A stretch of 64,000 bases of DNA from Gliomastix tumulicola. Its lineage: Eukaryota; Ascomycota; Sordariomycetes; Hypocreales; Bionectriaceae. Shown here piece by piece: positions 43,785 to 56,106 of this stretch. The stretch is from positions 620,001-684,000 of the forward strand of contig BCHX01000003.1 of assembly GCA_001599755.1 (NCBI GenBank). Direction: 5' to 3'. A program made the translations under genes and the position numbers. The notes beneath the pieces are model-generated. The model had not been told where the DNA came from, made no database searches, and saw only the letters and a list, made by a program, of their open reading frames with translations. The stretch's first letter is position 1; every line of letters starts with the position of its first letter.

Positions 43785-44993
43785 GGTAAGCGAGACAGGA
43801 AGCAAATCAAGAGGTCAATCAATCAATGGCACGATCGAAATGCGTAGATCTCCGAACCTTCACCGATGGCCGTCACACCGCGTCGTGAGTGTGCAGCAGT
43901 AAACATGCATACCAAGATCACACCTCAGAGAAGAACGCCATTCGGCAAAGGCCGACTCTCCTCCAACACCGAAAGCAGCATCGGATGCGGGGAGAGTTAA
44001 CCGCCAACTTACATCTTACCGACGGAAGTGCCGGCTATTGCCGGTGCAAGCCAGAGAGGGAGGAAGGTGAGCAATGGCTGGGCTGGGGCGTGCGGGGGAA
44101 TCGCAACACCCACAGCCGATCTCAGCCACACACAACAAACAGTAGCATTCCTGCGTGGGAGGATTGCGTTTGGGGGGAATTTCTGGCGCTGGCGGGTTGA
44201 ACAAAGGGAAAAGGGAGAGAGAAAATTCTCTGTGGGGACGTGAAAAATACTGTGTGCAGGTGACCTGGCTTGGGGGAAATTTGGTGGGTCGGGTACCTTT
44301 TCCCACGGGGCTCCTTCCCTCTCAAAGGCGATTTGACGGACAGAAAAGCACATATTCTTTCTGTCACTCACATCGACTCTTCCCTGAGACGTTCCTAGCT
44401 TTCCATGACAGGGAGGCTGCAACAGAATGATCAGCGGCATCAACATCACTCTCGTCGGCAAGTACTTAAGAATAAGGTATCCTCATTACAATAGCTAAAA
44501 AGTCCATCCCCCGGCCCGCTATCATCATCAGAGCCCATCTTGTGCTCCGTACGTCGTGCAGACTACCGTGAGGATACTCCAACCATGGGCGTTCTCCTGA
44601 GAGAGCTCGCCCTCCTCCTCTCTTCCTCCCTCTCGTTTCTACATATCTAACCTAGAGAGCGTCGCGAATCTTCAGATCAAAACCCAGTTCGAAGTGAAGG
44701 TGAATGTGGGTGAGAAATCGGCTGGAAGTTGACCTAACGAGTGTATGGGGAGGTAGTGTTATAAAGTCGAAAAAAAGAAAAAGGGGGTATGTCCAACGGG
44801 CGAAACAGAGAAAAGGTGAAATTCAACTGGTCGTCGAGAAAAAGGCTATGTCTCGCCTCGGGGCAATTTGTAAAAAATGGAAAGGGGGGGAATAAAAACA
44901 CAAAAACAAGAATCAAGTGCACATGTGCGCCGTCCCGAGGTCTGGTTCCGTCCAGCTCATGGCATCGCTGCCACCCAAGTCGAGCGATATTGT
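43785..44993. other. Intergenic region between hydroxyisobutyrate dehydrogenase and BQT4
   Basis: This 1.2 kb holds the dehydrogenase promoter and BQT4 3' end. Overlapping frames at 44009-44461 and around 44155-44430 have no conserved features. A-rich runs occur at 44768-44906. Confidence 0.5.
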
Positions 44994-46378
44994 TTATAAG
45001 AAGTTTGAAAGCCAGGGGACCAGTGTGGGAACCAGTGCGCTGTGATGTGTTAGCAATCTTTCACTCTTCTTTCAAGGTTCCTCGAAAACTTACCCAACGG
45101 CCACTGTTGCGCCAAGGCCGAGCAGGGCCCGGTTCTTGACTCTTGTCCTGCGCAGTTCGGCTTCCGTCTTGACCTTCTTTGCCCTAGGCTGCTCTTCCTC
45201 CTTGGGGGCCTCCTCGCCATCCTTCGCTTCAGCATCCTTGTCGCCAACGGAAATCTCAGCAACCTTGCGCTTGCTCTTCTTCCCAGTCGCAGGCTTAGCA
45301 TCTGCAGGGGCCTCTTCAGGAGTCTCTTCAGGCTTCTTCTGCTGCTCCTGAACCATCTCCTTGGCTGAGTCGATCATCTTGGCGATCTCCTCAGCACTGG
45401 GAGGCTCGCCAGCTGTTGGGAGGGGCAGCTCGACCTCGGTCACGGTGTGCTTTGTCTCGACGCCCTTGCGGTTCTTCTTCACCTCCTCTTCGACGGTGAC
45501 CTTGATCTTGGGGTCCTCCTCTCGAGGCTCCAGCGTAACTTGCGGCTCAAACTCTGTTGTGGTCAGGACGACATCCTCCTGCTGGGTGACCTTGGCTTCG
45601 CCATTGACTTGTCCAGCCTTCTCGGTAATCACCTCCACAGACTCAACCTTGGCCTTGGCAGCGCGCTTTCGGGGGGACGCGGTCGACCGCTTAGAGCCCT
45701 TCGTCGGGCTTGCTGATCGGCGGGATCGCGAGCTTCGGGAAGGAGTAGGCGGTGCCAGGACGGTCTTGGGAGGCTCGTACTTCGGAGGCGCGCTGATGAC
45801 GCCAATGTGGCCGCTGGTGCTCGTGCTAGCGGTGCTAATGGGGGAGTTGTCGAGCAGCGCGCGGATCCAGACGGCAATCTTGTACTCGTCTGCGAGCGCA
45901 AGGGCCTGGTCGGCGGGGATCCAGATGTTTCCAGCCGTCTCCTCCGGGCTCGTAGTCGGGAGAGACTTGATGTACTTCCTCTCTGCCTCCTCGTCCGAGG
46001 CCTCGGCGTAGGGGAAGGTAGCCTTGAACATGCCAGTCGCCGAAATGTACCCGTCGAAGCTACGGCGCATGAGGAAGTAGCTGTTGGGGCTCGACTTGAA
46101 GATTCCCGACACGATGCCCTTGGGGAGGGGGGCGCGAAGGTGCGCGTAGTCGAATGCTCCTCCAGCGCTGGCACCGTCGGAATCCTCCCCATTCACCACC
46201 TTGGGCGTCAGCTTGGTCTGGCCTAGTCGACGGCGCGCCACGAGGTCGTCATCTGTGAACGAGGTTGTGAGTAAACGGTATAGCCGGAGCGACGCGGTTT
46301 CTTCGTACAGTCATGTTCGGCCTCAACCATCAGCGGGTTGGACTTCTGAGGGAGGGATCGAACGGCGTGAGGTGCCAT
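44994..46378 (-). CDS. BQT4: BQT4-like inner nuclear membrane protein with KilA-N/APSES-like domain
   Basis: Exons 46378-46309, 46252-45094 and 45039-44994 encode 424 residues. Exon 1 supplies MAPHAVRSLPQKSNPLM. The KilA-N/APSES-like fold spans about residues 65-150, with SSPNSYFLMRRSFDGYISATGMFKATFPYA and AGNIWIPADQALALADEYKIAVWI. A long Lys/Glu/Ser/Pro-rich segment follows with basic patches (RKRAAKAK, KKSKRK). The last two exons join to make a single C-terminal hydrophobic segment, LLGLGATVAVGALVPTLVPW, ending in FL: a tail anchor. This layout matches fission-yeast Bqt4, which tethers telomeres to the inner nuclear envelope. Both terminal exons are very short and are easily missed. A start at 46241 would be GTG and out of family. 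Confidence 0.88.
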
Positions 46379-48388
46379 TGTTGAGAAGTGGTTGGGGTTA
46401 CGCCGCGGTTCCGGTATAGCTTCCTCGAACTCGGTGCTGGATGAGCAATGTGAAATCGCGTAACAAAGAGGCGATGTTACGAGGCGCGAAAGGCGAGACT
46501 AGGCGGAAGAAACGTCAGTGATTGAGCGCGGCGCATGAGGGTGCGGTAGAACACAAGGTGTAACCAGGTGCTAGAAACGGGGGCGGGTGTCAGGACATGG
46601 TGCAGCGTGGTTGTCGCCTTACCAATCGCAAAACACCCGTTCTCAATTCATCCAGCAGGTGGCGGCGTACCGAAAGATATCTGGGACGCGCACGTCAGGG
46701 ACGCGATTCAAGAAGGAAAAATGTTCTGAGCGTTGGAACGTCGACCGGGGAGCCGATGGGAGGTGACGGTGGGAAGAAAGGAAAAATGTAACTAGCAGCA
46801 TTCGCGATCGAGGGCGTGAGGTTCGCGCAAATTATGGTCTGCCCTGGGGGGTTCGGGGGGACTGGGCGCGACCCCTTTGGGATCCCCTAGAACCTCAGCT
46901 CCTGGGGGGCCGCTGTACTGGTTGTCTGGCGCGGGTAAAGTCTACATGAAATTGCCGGTGATTTGAGCGCCTGCCCAAGTCGCCCTAATCTCTCAGCCCT
47001 CCGCAGTACATCCCACCTGGCCACCTCAACACGTTCTCTCAGGCTCCACCTCTGTTCAATACCGCTCCCACTCTCCAAATTTCCGAGCTACGAGATTCTA
47101 CCCGTCGCCATCCTAACACACGAAAGAGTCGAGAGGGTGTGCTGGTTTATGGTTGTCCATGTGGCCTAGTGTGAGGATATATCAGGACTCACTTATACCT
47201 GTTCTGTAAGCAGGGAAGGTGAGTCGGGACGCCGGACATGGGATGCACGACTTGATAACACTTCTGCACGCCCTGCAAATGGGGTGATGGGAAATGGTCC
47301 AGCGAATAGTATTTCACCAAGTCATCAAGTACAGCACCTGCAGGAACCCACCTGCTCCTCTTCTTCAGGAGGAAGATTAATAATTGCCCAATCTCACGAC
47401 CCGGAGAAGTTCAGGCCGCGGTGAATGCACGAAAGCGATGCAAGACTCATTTTACATGGTTCCCCGGATCAGTGTCCAGAGCGCTCTAGGGTAAGCAGAG
47501 GCTAGACTGCTGGGTTGACATGGAGCGCCACTGAGAGATGGAAGCTTATGTAATGCTCATTACTTATTAACCTTCCAACACGGGGGCTCAGCGAGCTAAA
47601 GGGCTGAAGGGTTGGCCTGGATTCTCGTCGGCAGTTCGTAGCTCTCATTCCCATCTCTTGCTTCACCGATCCTGGGTGGCAAAGAAGCCGATGGCAGTTT
47701 AACAAAGCTCTCGCTTGTCAGTGCAATGGACACGTTGAAGAAGTGACCACAAGGCTGGGCTGTCGACATCCGAAACCCGAAACCTAATCCAGCCTCTCCC
47801 TGAAGCTGAACCTGCAACACATGGGTTTTGACTCGAGCATCACACGGTCCATCCCCAGTGGAAGCCCCATACCTTATCTGCAGGCCGGTAGCTTCCACAG
47901 AAGATGAACGGCGGTGGCGCCATACACACACCGCCCGCCCGCATGCCGTGACGCCTCTTCCCCCTGGGACCTGGACGGGACCCTTTCCATTACTACTAGT
48001 GAGACAGGCACCCCTCTCCTCATCACGGGCAGGTACCTCTTCCCATAGGCTTCCTTAGTACTTACCTAGTTGTACCAAACCCTGTGGACCAGGACTCAGA
48101 GCCCCCCTCCGTCCAATCACTGTGAAGCGGCCGTTACCCCACCATCAAAAGTTGCCCCTCTGTGATGCCCGGGCTTGCTTCTTGTGTCCCTCAGCTAAAC
48201 CTGCTGTTTACCGCTACCTACCAATAAAGCTGCAACAAAATCAAGCTCTCCCTCCTTTCCTTATTTTCCTCCCGGATCTTGCCAATCACTGACCGAGCGT
48301 GCCATTGTCATCATTTTTCATCGCCGTCCTGTCGCTTCATCTTTATCTCTTTCCAGACCTCGCCCTGCAATTCTAGCGTCTGCCCGCC
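46379..48388. other. 2.0-kb divergent intergenic region, BQT4 / RhoGDI
   Basis: No supportable gene. The 150 bp before RhoGDI are C/T-rich with a likely leader. The BQT4 side has scattered short frames only. No repeat or RNA gene was recognised. Confidence 0.5.
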
Positions 48389-49271
48389 ATGGCCTCCTCT
48401 GCTGATCATGATGATACCATGCCTGAGGAGACTCAGGGCTACAAGCTCTCTCAGCCCAAGCAGAGCTTGGCTGAGTACCAGCAGATGGGTAAGGATATCT
48501 CAATACCTGTCGGCATTACTTGCACGCAAAACGGCCTTATCCCCGTGTCGGGCAGCAGCACCTGGTCGACGTCATGATGAGGCCGAGCTGTATGCCCAGA
48601 GCGTGCTGTTTACGACGCGAAGAACTGCACATTCATGCCTGACCAATCAGAGCACTGCAAGCACGTTCTCGAGCTACGAGACTAACACCTTCTTCCAGAT
48701 GCCAACGACGAGTCCCTGCAGCGCTACAAGGAGTCTCTCGGCCTCGGCGCCGGCAAGGACATCTCGGACCCCAACGACCCCCGCGTCTGCATCATCCTCT
48801 CCCTCACCATGGACTCACCCGGCCGCGACCCCGTCACCATCGACCTGTCCGCCCCCGGCAGCGAGTCCACCCTGAAGGACAAGCCGTTCAAGATCAAGGA
48901 GAATGCCAAATTCACCATGAGCGCCAAGTTCAAGGTCCAGCACGAGATCCTCTCCGGCCTGCACTACGTCCAGGTCGTCAAGCGCAAGGGCATCAAGGTC
49001 TCCAAGGACTCCGAGATGATTGGCAGCTACGCCCCCAACACGGACAAGCAGCCCACGTACACCAAGAAGTGTACGAGCCCCCCCCTTTACTCTTCCCCCT
49101 TCCCATCGATCCTCGCCGAAGCTGACAATGTCACGAATAGTCCAGGAGGAGGAGGCTCCTTCCGGTATGCTCGCCCGTGGCCACTACAACGCCATCTCGA
49201 GCTTCGTGGACGACGACAAGAAGTCTCACCTTCAGTTCGAATGGAGCTTCGACATTGCTAAGGACTGGTGA
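48389..49271 (+). CDS. RDI1: Rho GDP-dissociation inhibitor
   Basis: Exons 48389-48488, 48699-49070 and 49141-49271 encode 200 residues. The flexible N-terminal arm (residues 1-60) contains YKLSQPKQSLAEYQQMDANDESLQRYKESLGLG. The immunoglobulin-like domain follows: RVCIILSLTMDSPGRDPVTIDLS, FKIKENAKFTMSAKFKVQHEILSGLHYVQVVKRKGIKV and DSEMIGSYAPNTDKQPTYTKKFQEEEAPSGMLARGHY, ending FEWSFDIAKDW. These are textbook RhoGDI blocks. The protein extracts prenylated Rho/Cdc42 GTPases from membranes and keeps them in the cytosol. Intron 1 is 210 nt. It converges with PPG1 (317 bp). Confidence 0.96.
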
Positions 49272-49588
49272 GAGAAATCGAAGCCGAAAACCCGTCACCG
49301 CCCGAGCCTGGTGCGGATGATCATGAGATACGATGTTGGAATTTGGCGGTCCCTTCTTGTGTTACAAAATAGCACATCGAATGTTCTTGAAAAATAATCA
49401 AAAAGCTCCCGTGCTTCGACATTGGGGATAAAATTTGGTCCTTAGTACTCCTTCCATGCTATGCAAGCAAGTCTAGTAGTAATCGCACCGCTATGTCCCA
49501 TCCTTTCTGTATCATACAATGCAATCCGGTGCTTGAAAGACGTTGGACAAACGACGCGCTAGAGATCCTCCCGTAGGACCTCGCTCGC
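49272..49588. other. Convergent 3' region
   Basis: 317 bp between RhoGDI and PPG1 stops. A/T-rich, no gene seen. Confidence 0.5.
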
Positions 49589-50753
49589 CTATAAGAAATA
49601 GTCTGGCGCCGCGTTGGCATCGGCTGCCCTTTCACCGCCCTGCTGTATGTCCTTATGCAGATCGTTCTCTGGCGCGGCTGCGAAGACGTTGAAGAACCTC
49701 TCGCCGTTGATGCCGACCTCCAACACGCTGGCCATGTTTCCGCATCGATAGCAGTAATTCGGGGCGCTCCAAACGGTGCTCAATCTGTCGTCGTATAGAA
49801 TCTGGAATCCCTCCTGGCAGAGTTGATGTGCACGGAGGATGTGCCCCATGCCGTTGACGGCCAAGAACTTCTTGACCACCTGGGCTCCGAAAGTGTACCC
49901 GGCTCCACGGGGTGATAGCGAGAACTCGTCTCTATCGGGATCTGGATCGGACCAGACCAAGTCGGCCATAGGGCCCTCGTGGGGGATCTCTCGGAATCGG
50001 TCGATAATTTTGATTTGGTCGATGGAGTGTATGGACGGAGAAAGACCTGCTCCCGATTAGCCATGTGTCCGGCCTCGCGCGGGGCATCGCAGCAACCATC
50101 GTCATACCTCCGTGAACACAGAATATTTGATTGTCGATGACGACGCTTAGCGTCAGGAAGTCGAACATGTCGGTGAAGTAATGCCACACGTTGGCGTTTC
50201 CATACTTTCGAGCACACTCCGTGTAGAACCCGTACGACTGGGTAACGCCTCGTGATTCGTGGTTGCCGCGGATCAGATGTACGCGGTTCGGGTATCGTAG
50301 CTTTAAACAAACAAGGAGAGAAATGGTTTCGACGCTAAACATGCCTCGGTCGACGTAGTCACCTGCGACGTCACGGTCAGCCTTTCGGACTGGCTATGTC
50401 TGTGGCGCGCGGGCACGTGGCTCGCTGGGGAGGACGGTAGACCTACCTAGGAATAAATAATTTGTATCTGGGCAGTATCCTCCTATTCGAAAAATCTCTA
50501 TGAGGTCGAAGAACTGGCCGTGGATATCACCAACCACGGTCACCGGAGCTGCGACGTGCACGACGTTGCTCTCGCGCATTAGTAGCTCTTTTGTCTTGGC
50601 GCATATTGCCTCGATGACCGACTCGGCGAGAAGTTCTTTCTTGTAGAGGCGCGCGATGCACTCGTCTAAGTCGACGGACGCTGTAATGTCAGGCGTTAGC
50701 TCCGAATGCGCTGCGACGCACACCCGTTGGTACTCACAAGGTAGGCTCGGCAT
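49589..50753 (-). CDS. PPG1: PPG1-type serine/threonine protein phosphatase catalytic subunit
   Basis: Exons 50753-50738, 50680-50447, 50362-50108 and 50046-49589 encode 320 residues. The N-terminus DLDECIARLYKKELLAESVIEAICAKTKELL and HLIRGNHESRGVTQSYGFYTEC are PPG1-like rather than PP2A- or PP4-like. Metal-binding motifs GDIHGQF, GDYVDRG (restored by splicing) and GNHE are intact, as are CVHGGLSP and WSAPNYCYRCGN. The tail PDYFL is the carboxyl-methylated end shared by PP2A-type enzymes. In Neurospora PPG-1 is the phosphatase of the STRIPAK complex, which governs hyphal fusion and development. The first exon is 16 bases. Divergent from the zinc-knuckle gene over 1.26 kb. Confidence 0.93.
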
Positions 50754-52016
50754 GGTGAAGCCAATACAAACGGGAGCTTAGCTAACGGCTGAGTTTTGCA
50801 GCAGTTCGATGTATATTCGAGTCTTCGAGAAGCGGCGCAAGTAATTCTAACGGCGCATTGATACGCGTAGGAGCATCAGGGCTCGTCGGGGGCGTAGAGT
50901 CTGTCTTTACTCCAGGCGAGGATTCTGACTGGAGGGTCGCCGGTGGGATGTACCAACATGATCGGATTCGAATGATCGCTTCACATGGGCGCTTGGGAGC
51001 AAGTCCTTGCTAGCATGAATATGGTAGTAGAGACGGCTCGTTCAGCCAGGAGAAAGGAGGTGATGTCGTCGGCGTGGTTGTTGCTTGATAATCTGGGATA
51101 ATGTGATGAGGACAGGAGCTAGAGACTTCCAGCAGGCCCTCTGTGAATTATAGTGGGGCATTTCCAGCGGGTGACAACACGAGGGGATATTGGGAGGAGA
51201 GGCCTTCAGCGTTGACAGCAAGCGGGACGGGAAGCCAGAAGGGTAAATGGAATTTTATATTCATCCTTGTGCCTATGTGGAAAGGCGAAAACAATGCTCA
51301 TCGATGCATCTTGCTGTCAATCGTCCTCGGTGCAGGCAACCCCTGAGAAAACAGGCAAAGACGTGAGGAAACAACCGAGCTGGTACGCTCTCAAAGTTTT
51401 GGGTTCGGCGCCGGGTGGTTTGGCTCAGAGGGGATAGAGGCGAGGTTGCTGCGCTGTGATTGGCCGAGAAGGCTGACTCACGCGGGGCAACTTGGTACGT
51501 ACCTCAGCTGTAGGACTTCTCGCGCGCCCGCGTTTCCCAGCCTGAGACATTAGCTCGAGAACCTCATCTCATCTCTCCAAGCAGGATTGTCTTTTTTCGC
51601 CTGGGAAGATGACCACTCGCCACACGTTTTTGATGCAAGGCGTGAAATGCTGACATCCCCAACTCGCGCGGCCACACACGGCTTGGGGAAGGGGGCTGTC
51701 GTCAGAAGAAGATTGTGTTAGACCATTCTGCGCTGCGCTTGGGCGGAAGTAAGTCTCCGCAATTCGCTCTCACCATCACACTCATCATCCGTTCACGCGA
51801 TCTTCATGCTGACCGACAATAGCTGTTCAGGCGGGGCGGCTGCCGGGGTAAACTGAGCCCTCGATCAAGAGCCCCTCGTATATATGTGTGTTCAGCTGGC
51901 TCGCCTGCCTGGGCTCGAGACGCTCCGGGATACATCACACTTGAGGCTCCGAAGAACAGTGGAGCAGACCTGCCCAGATATATCTGCCCAAGTATAGAGC
52001 ACACGCCTCATCCAGC
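50754..52016. other. 1.26-kb divergent intergenic region, PPG1 / zinc-knuckle gene
   Basis: No gene recognised. Short frames at 51143-51346 and 51804-52080 have no conserved features. Confidence 0.5.
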
Positions 52017-54131
52017 ATGGCGGATCTCCATGGGCAAGCGCGTCGTCCCGACGAGCCGCACTGCTATAATTGTGGCATAGCTGGCCATTGGGCTATAGCT
52101 TGCCCCGAGCCGACGAGGCAAACGCCTGCGTAAGTTATCCTCTTGATGCGCCCTCACGAACGCGGCTAATCGGAAGCTCCGATAGAGGACTTGAAGCCTG
52201 GAGGAGCTCGTCCTCTGCTCCAGGATACAGCAGCGGAGGCAGAGAACGCAGGAACTCGCAGAAGAAATCAAAGGGGCCTATAATTACGAAGTATGCGCCT
52301 CCGCCCTCGACTGCGCTAGCTCCTGGAGGCTATCCCCCGACTCCAGGATATACTCCCTCGCCAGTGCCAGGACCTTACACAGCACACCCTCCTCCTCCGC
52401 ACCAGAGTCCTCAGCAATATCCTACGCCTCCATATCCGCCTTATCCTCCGCCACCACCACCAAGCGATTCGAGGTATCTTTTTCATGGCCACCCACCTCA
52501 TCCTGGCCCTACTCCCCCGCTCCCTCCTCCCCCGCTGCCTCCTCAGCATTTTGGGCCGCCACAACCCTATGGACTACCCCCAGGACCTCCTGGATATACT
52601 GGCCGAGGTGTGCCTCCTCCGGTGCCGCCGCCAGTACCGCCTCCCGGAGCCTCCTTCCCACCGCCTCCTCTATCATCTCAGAACTTGGCACCCGCATATC
52701 CTCCGCCTTACGGCCCGTATCCACCTCACCATTCGCCAAGCAACCAGCAGCATGCCCATGGTTATCGAGGCCAGGGGTCGCCGCCAACGGCAGCGCCGAT
52801 CCCCTACAACTCCCCGTACAGGAAGCACCAGGGGCCTCGACCTTCTCCTGCTCGAAGCTCCGCATCAACGCCATCACAGCCTCCTACTCCAAAGTCGACC
52901 CTCCCTCCACCTCCCGTGATGCATGCTTTACCGCCAAAGCCTCCACCATCGTCCCATGATCGCATGGAGCACCGTCGCGATAACCGGAACAAACGGAAGA
53001 ACGACAAAGGTGGCCGGCACAAAGGCAACCGAGACCACCAGCAGAGAGACTCCAACTATGGCAGGAACCCTCAAAACTGGAAGAGGGAACAGAACCGGCA
53101 GGGACATCGGGAACACTCCAAGCAACCAACCACGGAATCCGCCAACCCGGATCTGGAACCCGTTCGAGGAGAGCAGGCTGAGGTTGAGCTTCAGGACATT
53201 CAACCGACGCGAGAGAGCGATGACTACGGCGAAACATCAAAGCTTAAAGAGTCCCACGATGAGAGAGTGCCAGATATGGTGGCAGAAGACTCTATTCCAG
53301 AATCTGCAACGGAGCAGAAGGCAGAAGACAGCATTACTCTTCACATTCATGAGAGGCATGACGGAGAGTCTCAGTTAGAGCAGGCCCAGAAGGAACCTTT
53401 ATCCCAGGAGCAGGACGAACAGGGTACCGCTCTTGAGTCACCTCAGTCTGAGAGCCGCAAGAACTCAGTTGGGCCAAGTGACCCTAAGCCTGCCGCTGCT
53501 GAGGTGGTAGTGATACCGGCTGCTGATGTTCAGCCGAAGCCTTGGAGTCCTCAGTATCCTAGTCGTTCTGAACGCGCAGTTCCTAGGGCTACATCTGCCT
53601 CGCCTGTCAGGTTTGATGGTGGACGGAGATCACCTATCAAGAAGTCGCATTCGGACAATACGCTGAAACGACGACGATCAGAAGATGACTATGATCGTGA
53701 TTCTTCCCCTGGTCATGCTAGGCGCCACCTGGTTACAGAGTCAAATCTCCGGTCCTTGGAGCGATCGCACCGTCAGCAGTCGTCGAACTCAGGGCCTGGG
53801 GATTCCGCCCGTCGCGAACATCATGACTACTACAGGTCTCGACGCCATAGACGTGCCGGCACGGAGGATGGATCCCGCCAACATTCGCGCAGATCGTCTA
53901 GATCGAGTAGGTCTTCAGGTCTAGACTCCTTGGAGGCCGAGCTTCTCGGTCGTCCTTCTAAGGGTCGGTCCGACGATTCGATGGAGCCCCAGGAGAAAGA
54001 TGAGCAAGAAAAGACATCGAAGGCCAAACGCCGCCGCCAAAACGTCGACTCAGCATACAGGTAAGACTTGAATATGCCACTTTCCTCTCTATTGAAGCTT
54101 GGTCTGACAATATCGCAGTCGCCGATGGTAA
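52017..54131 (+). CDS. CCHC zinc-knuckle, proline-rich, RS-like protein
   Basis: Exons 52017-52129, 52186-54060 and 54119-54131 encode 666 residues. A zinc knuckle CYNCGIAGHWAIAC (C-x2-C-x4-H-x4-C, residues 16-29) is followed by PAGLEAWRSSSS. About 200 residues are dominated by Pro, Tyr and Gly (PPP, YPPPP, GYPPTPGY). A charged Lys/Arg/Asn region (NKRKNDKGGRHKG), an acidic segment and a Ser/Arg-rich tail (RRHRRAGTEDGSRQHSRRSSRSSRSS) follow, ending YSRRW. This layout fits an RNA-binding protein connected with splicing or mRNP assembly; the exact role is unknown. The last exon codes only for the final few residues and the stop, an arrangement set by the GTAAGA...GCAG intron. Confidence 0.85.
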
Positions 54132-56106
54132 ACCGAACTATAGGTGATGTTTTGAGGGTAGCATTGCTATCTTTGCCTGTAGTTGCCTACCCCCGAACGG
54201 TTTGAAAACTAGTCTTCTCTGTATATTTCTCGCCTTTCTGCCGGGCTGCTCAAGCCCAAGCCCCTCGGCACAAATATCATCCTACCATTGTGCTCTGGAG
54301 ACTTTGGGTCTAGTATTCCCAAAGTCTTCGAGTTTCATATATTATATCTTTCGAGCCACTTCCAATTTCCATGCATTCCTGGCCGCTATAGATCCGTCTC
54401 CTTCCGTCGTCTGGTTGCACTCGCGTGAGGAAACACTGAACCAGCCAAGGAGCGGCCCCCGTACCCTGCTCTAAACTCTCTCTATCCTTTCTATCCTACC
54501 AACTATCTCGTATCTCTCCCCTTGGTCTCGATAGCTCCTTGCGTCGTCAACCGACCCATTCCTGCCCGTTCCTGGCCCCGGTTTACATGTTTCTGTGTAT
54601 CAGACAGGCAAATTGCTGTTGCGCCCAGCCTGCGCCCCTGTCTGGTGCGACCTTTCAGCTCCCCTTCAAACAAAACGCCCGATATTACAGCATGGAGTAG
54701 GTCACGCAAGGTCGGATTTGTGCCTGCTGTAATCCCCTCGGGACTCTCTCGCCATGAAAATTCCCCCTCTCCCACGCAGGAGTTCGCGAGGTGGCTCTTC
54801 CCCTCTGCCTTTCATTTTCTTCTGTTGCGTTTGTCCTACTAACACGAGACCGCGCTACTGAAGCAGGCCAACCTTGGCACACCTCGTAGACCCCTTTGTT
54901 TTCCCTCAATTTACGAACGACCCTTGGCGGCGTTGGACCTGGTAGGACCAAGGGCCCATTCACCGTGGTAGGTGTTCATGAGCATCGAGTTCCTCCATGG
55001 CTTGCAGGAGAGGCCTCCTGATCCATAGATGTAGAATGACGATTCTACTGTGTGCACCGTACCAACGCTATACGCACGGTCTGACGATCAGTATGCCCAA
55101 GTGGCAAGCCGTTTTCCACGGTTAATGGCTGATTGTCTTTGCTCTCTGCGGGTTATTGATATCATGGTACAGGATTACATGATCATCATCCCCACGCCCC
55201 ATGTTGATCCCGTGTTCCGTGAGCATGTTTCTCGCCAAGATAGTCGTTGGTCTAGACCACACATATTTCTCAAAAAAAAGAAAAAAAGATAACAAATTCC
55301 TTGGAATGAAATCACCAACACGTGTCATAATTGTGTCATCACCATGCATGGAGGGAGTCAATAGAAGGTAGTAGTAGGGAGAAAATGCTAGCTATGAGTT
55401 GTCCAACAACACCCCATTGGCCCGACCAGACAGCCAGATACGACGATAACGTTCTTACCTCATGATGATACCTAATGTACATACGCAGGATCCAGGGACA
55501 AGAATCAGCAAGGATCACGCTCCGTTGCATCCCCCCTCCCCCCGTTTTCTCGCGTTGGGCTTGTGACCCCGTGGGATTCAGACACTTCGTTCTTATGCAC
55601 TTACATGGGGCTGGAATGCTACAGATCAGAAACGTTGCTGCCCGAGGAGAGGCACAGGCTCCGTGCCGAGAATGTCTAACGCCGATCTCCCGTCTTGGGC
55701 TTGCAGATCATCCTTGTCGCTCTGGAGGTTGCTTCCAACGCCCTGACAGTGAGAGTCCTATGAGCGGAGGCCCTTTGAGGGGAAGCAAGAAGAATCTAAT
55801 ATGGCGGTTACTTTAATTTTATAGCAAGCTTCGAGTAAATTCATTTAATTACCTAGTACCTATGGAAAGCGTAAAGACCGATATCATCTGCTTCATTATG
55901 CACCATTCTTTGATTGTAATCCATTCTAATTTTCCCCCTCTTCCTGCAATCCTGGAGCACCGACGCTGAAGAAATCATTGTAGACTAAGAACTTTTGAAA
56001 ATGAGAAATGAGAGGAGAGCAGTGACGCTGCTCAAGCGTACAAATTCGCGGACACAGGGGAAAAATATTACTGAGAGGCATGATTTGTCAGCTTACAGGA
56101 TGCAAA
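54132..56106. other. 2.0-kb convergent intergenic region
   Basis: This lies between the zinc-knuckle gene and the ACR-2-like regulator, tail to tail. Open frames at 54522-54842 plus and 54685-54963 minus are unsupported. An A-rich run is at 55271-55290. It is unusually long for a convergent interval in this window. Confidence 0.5.
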
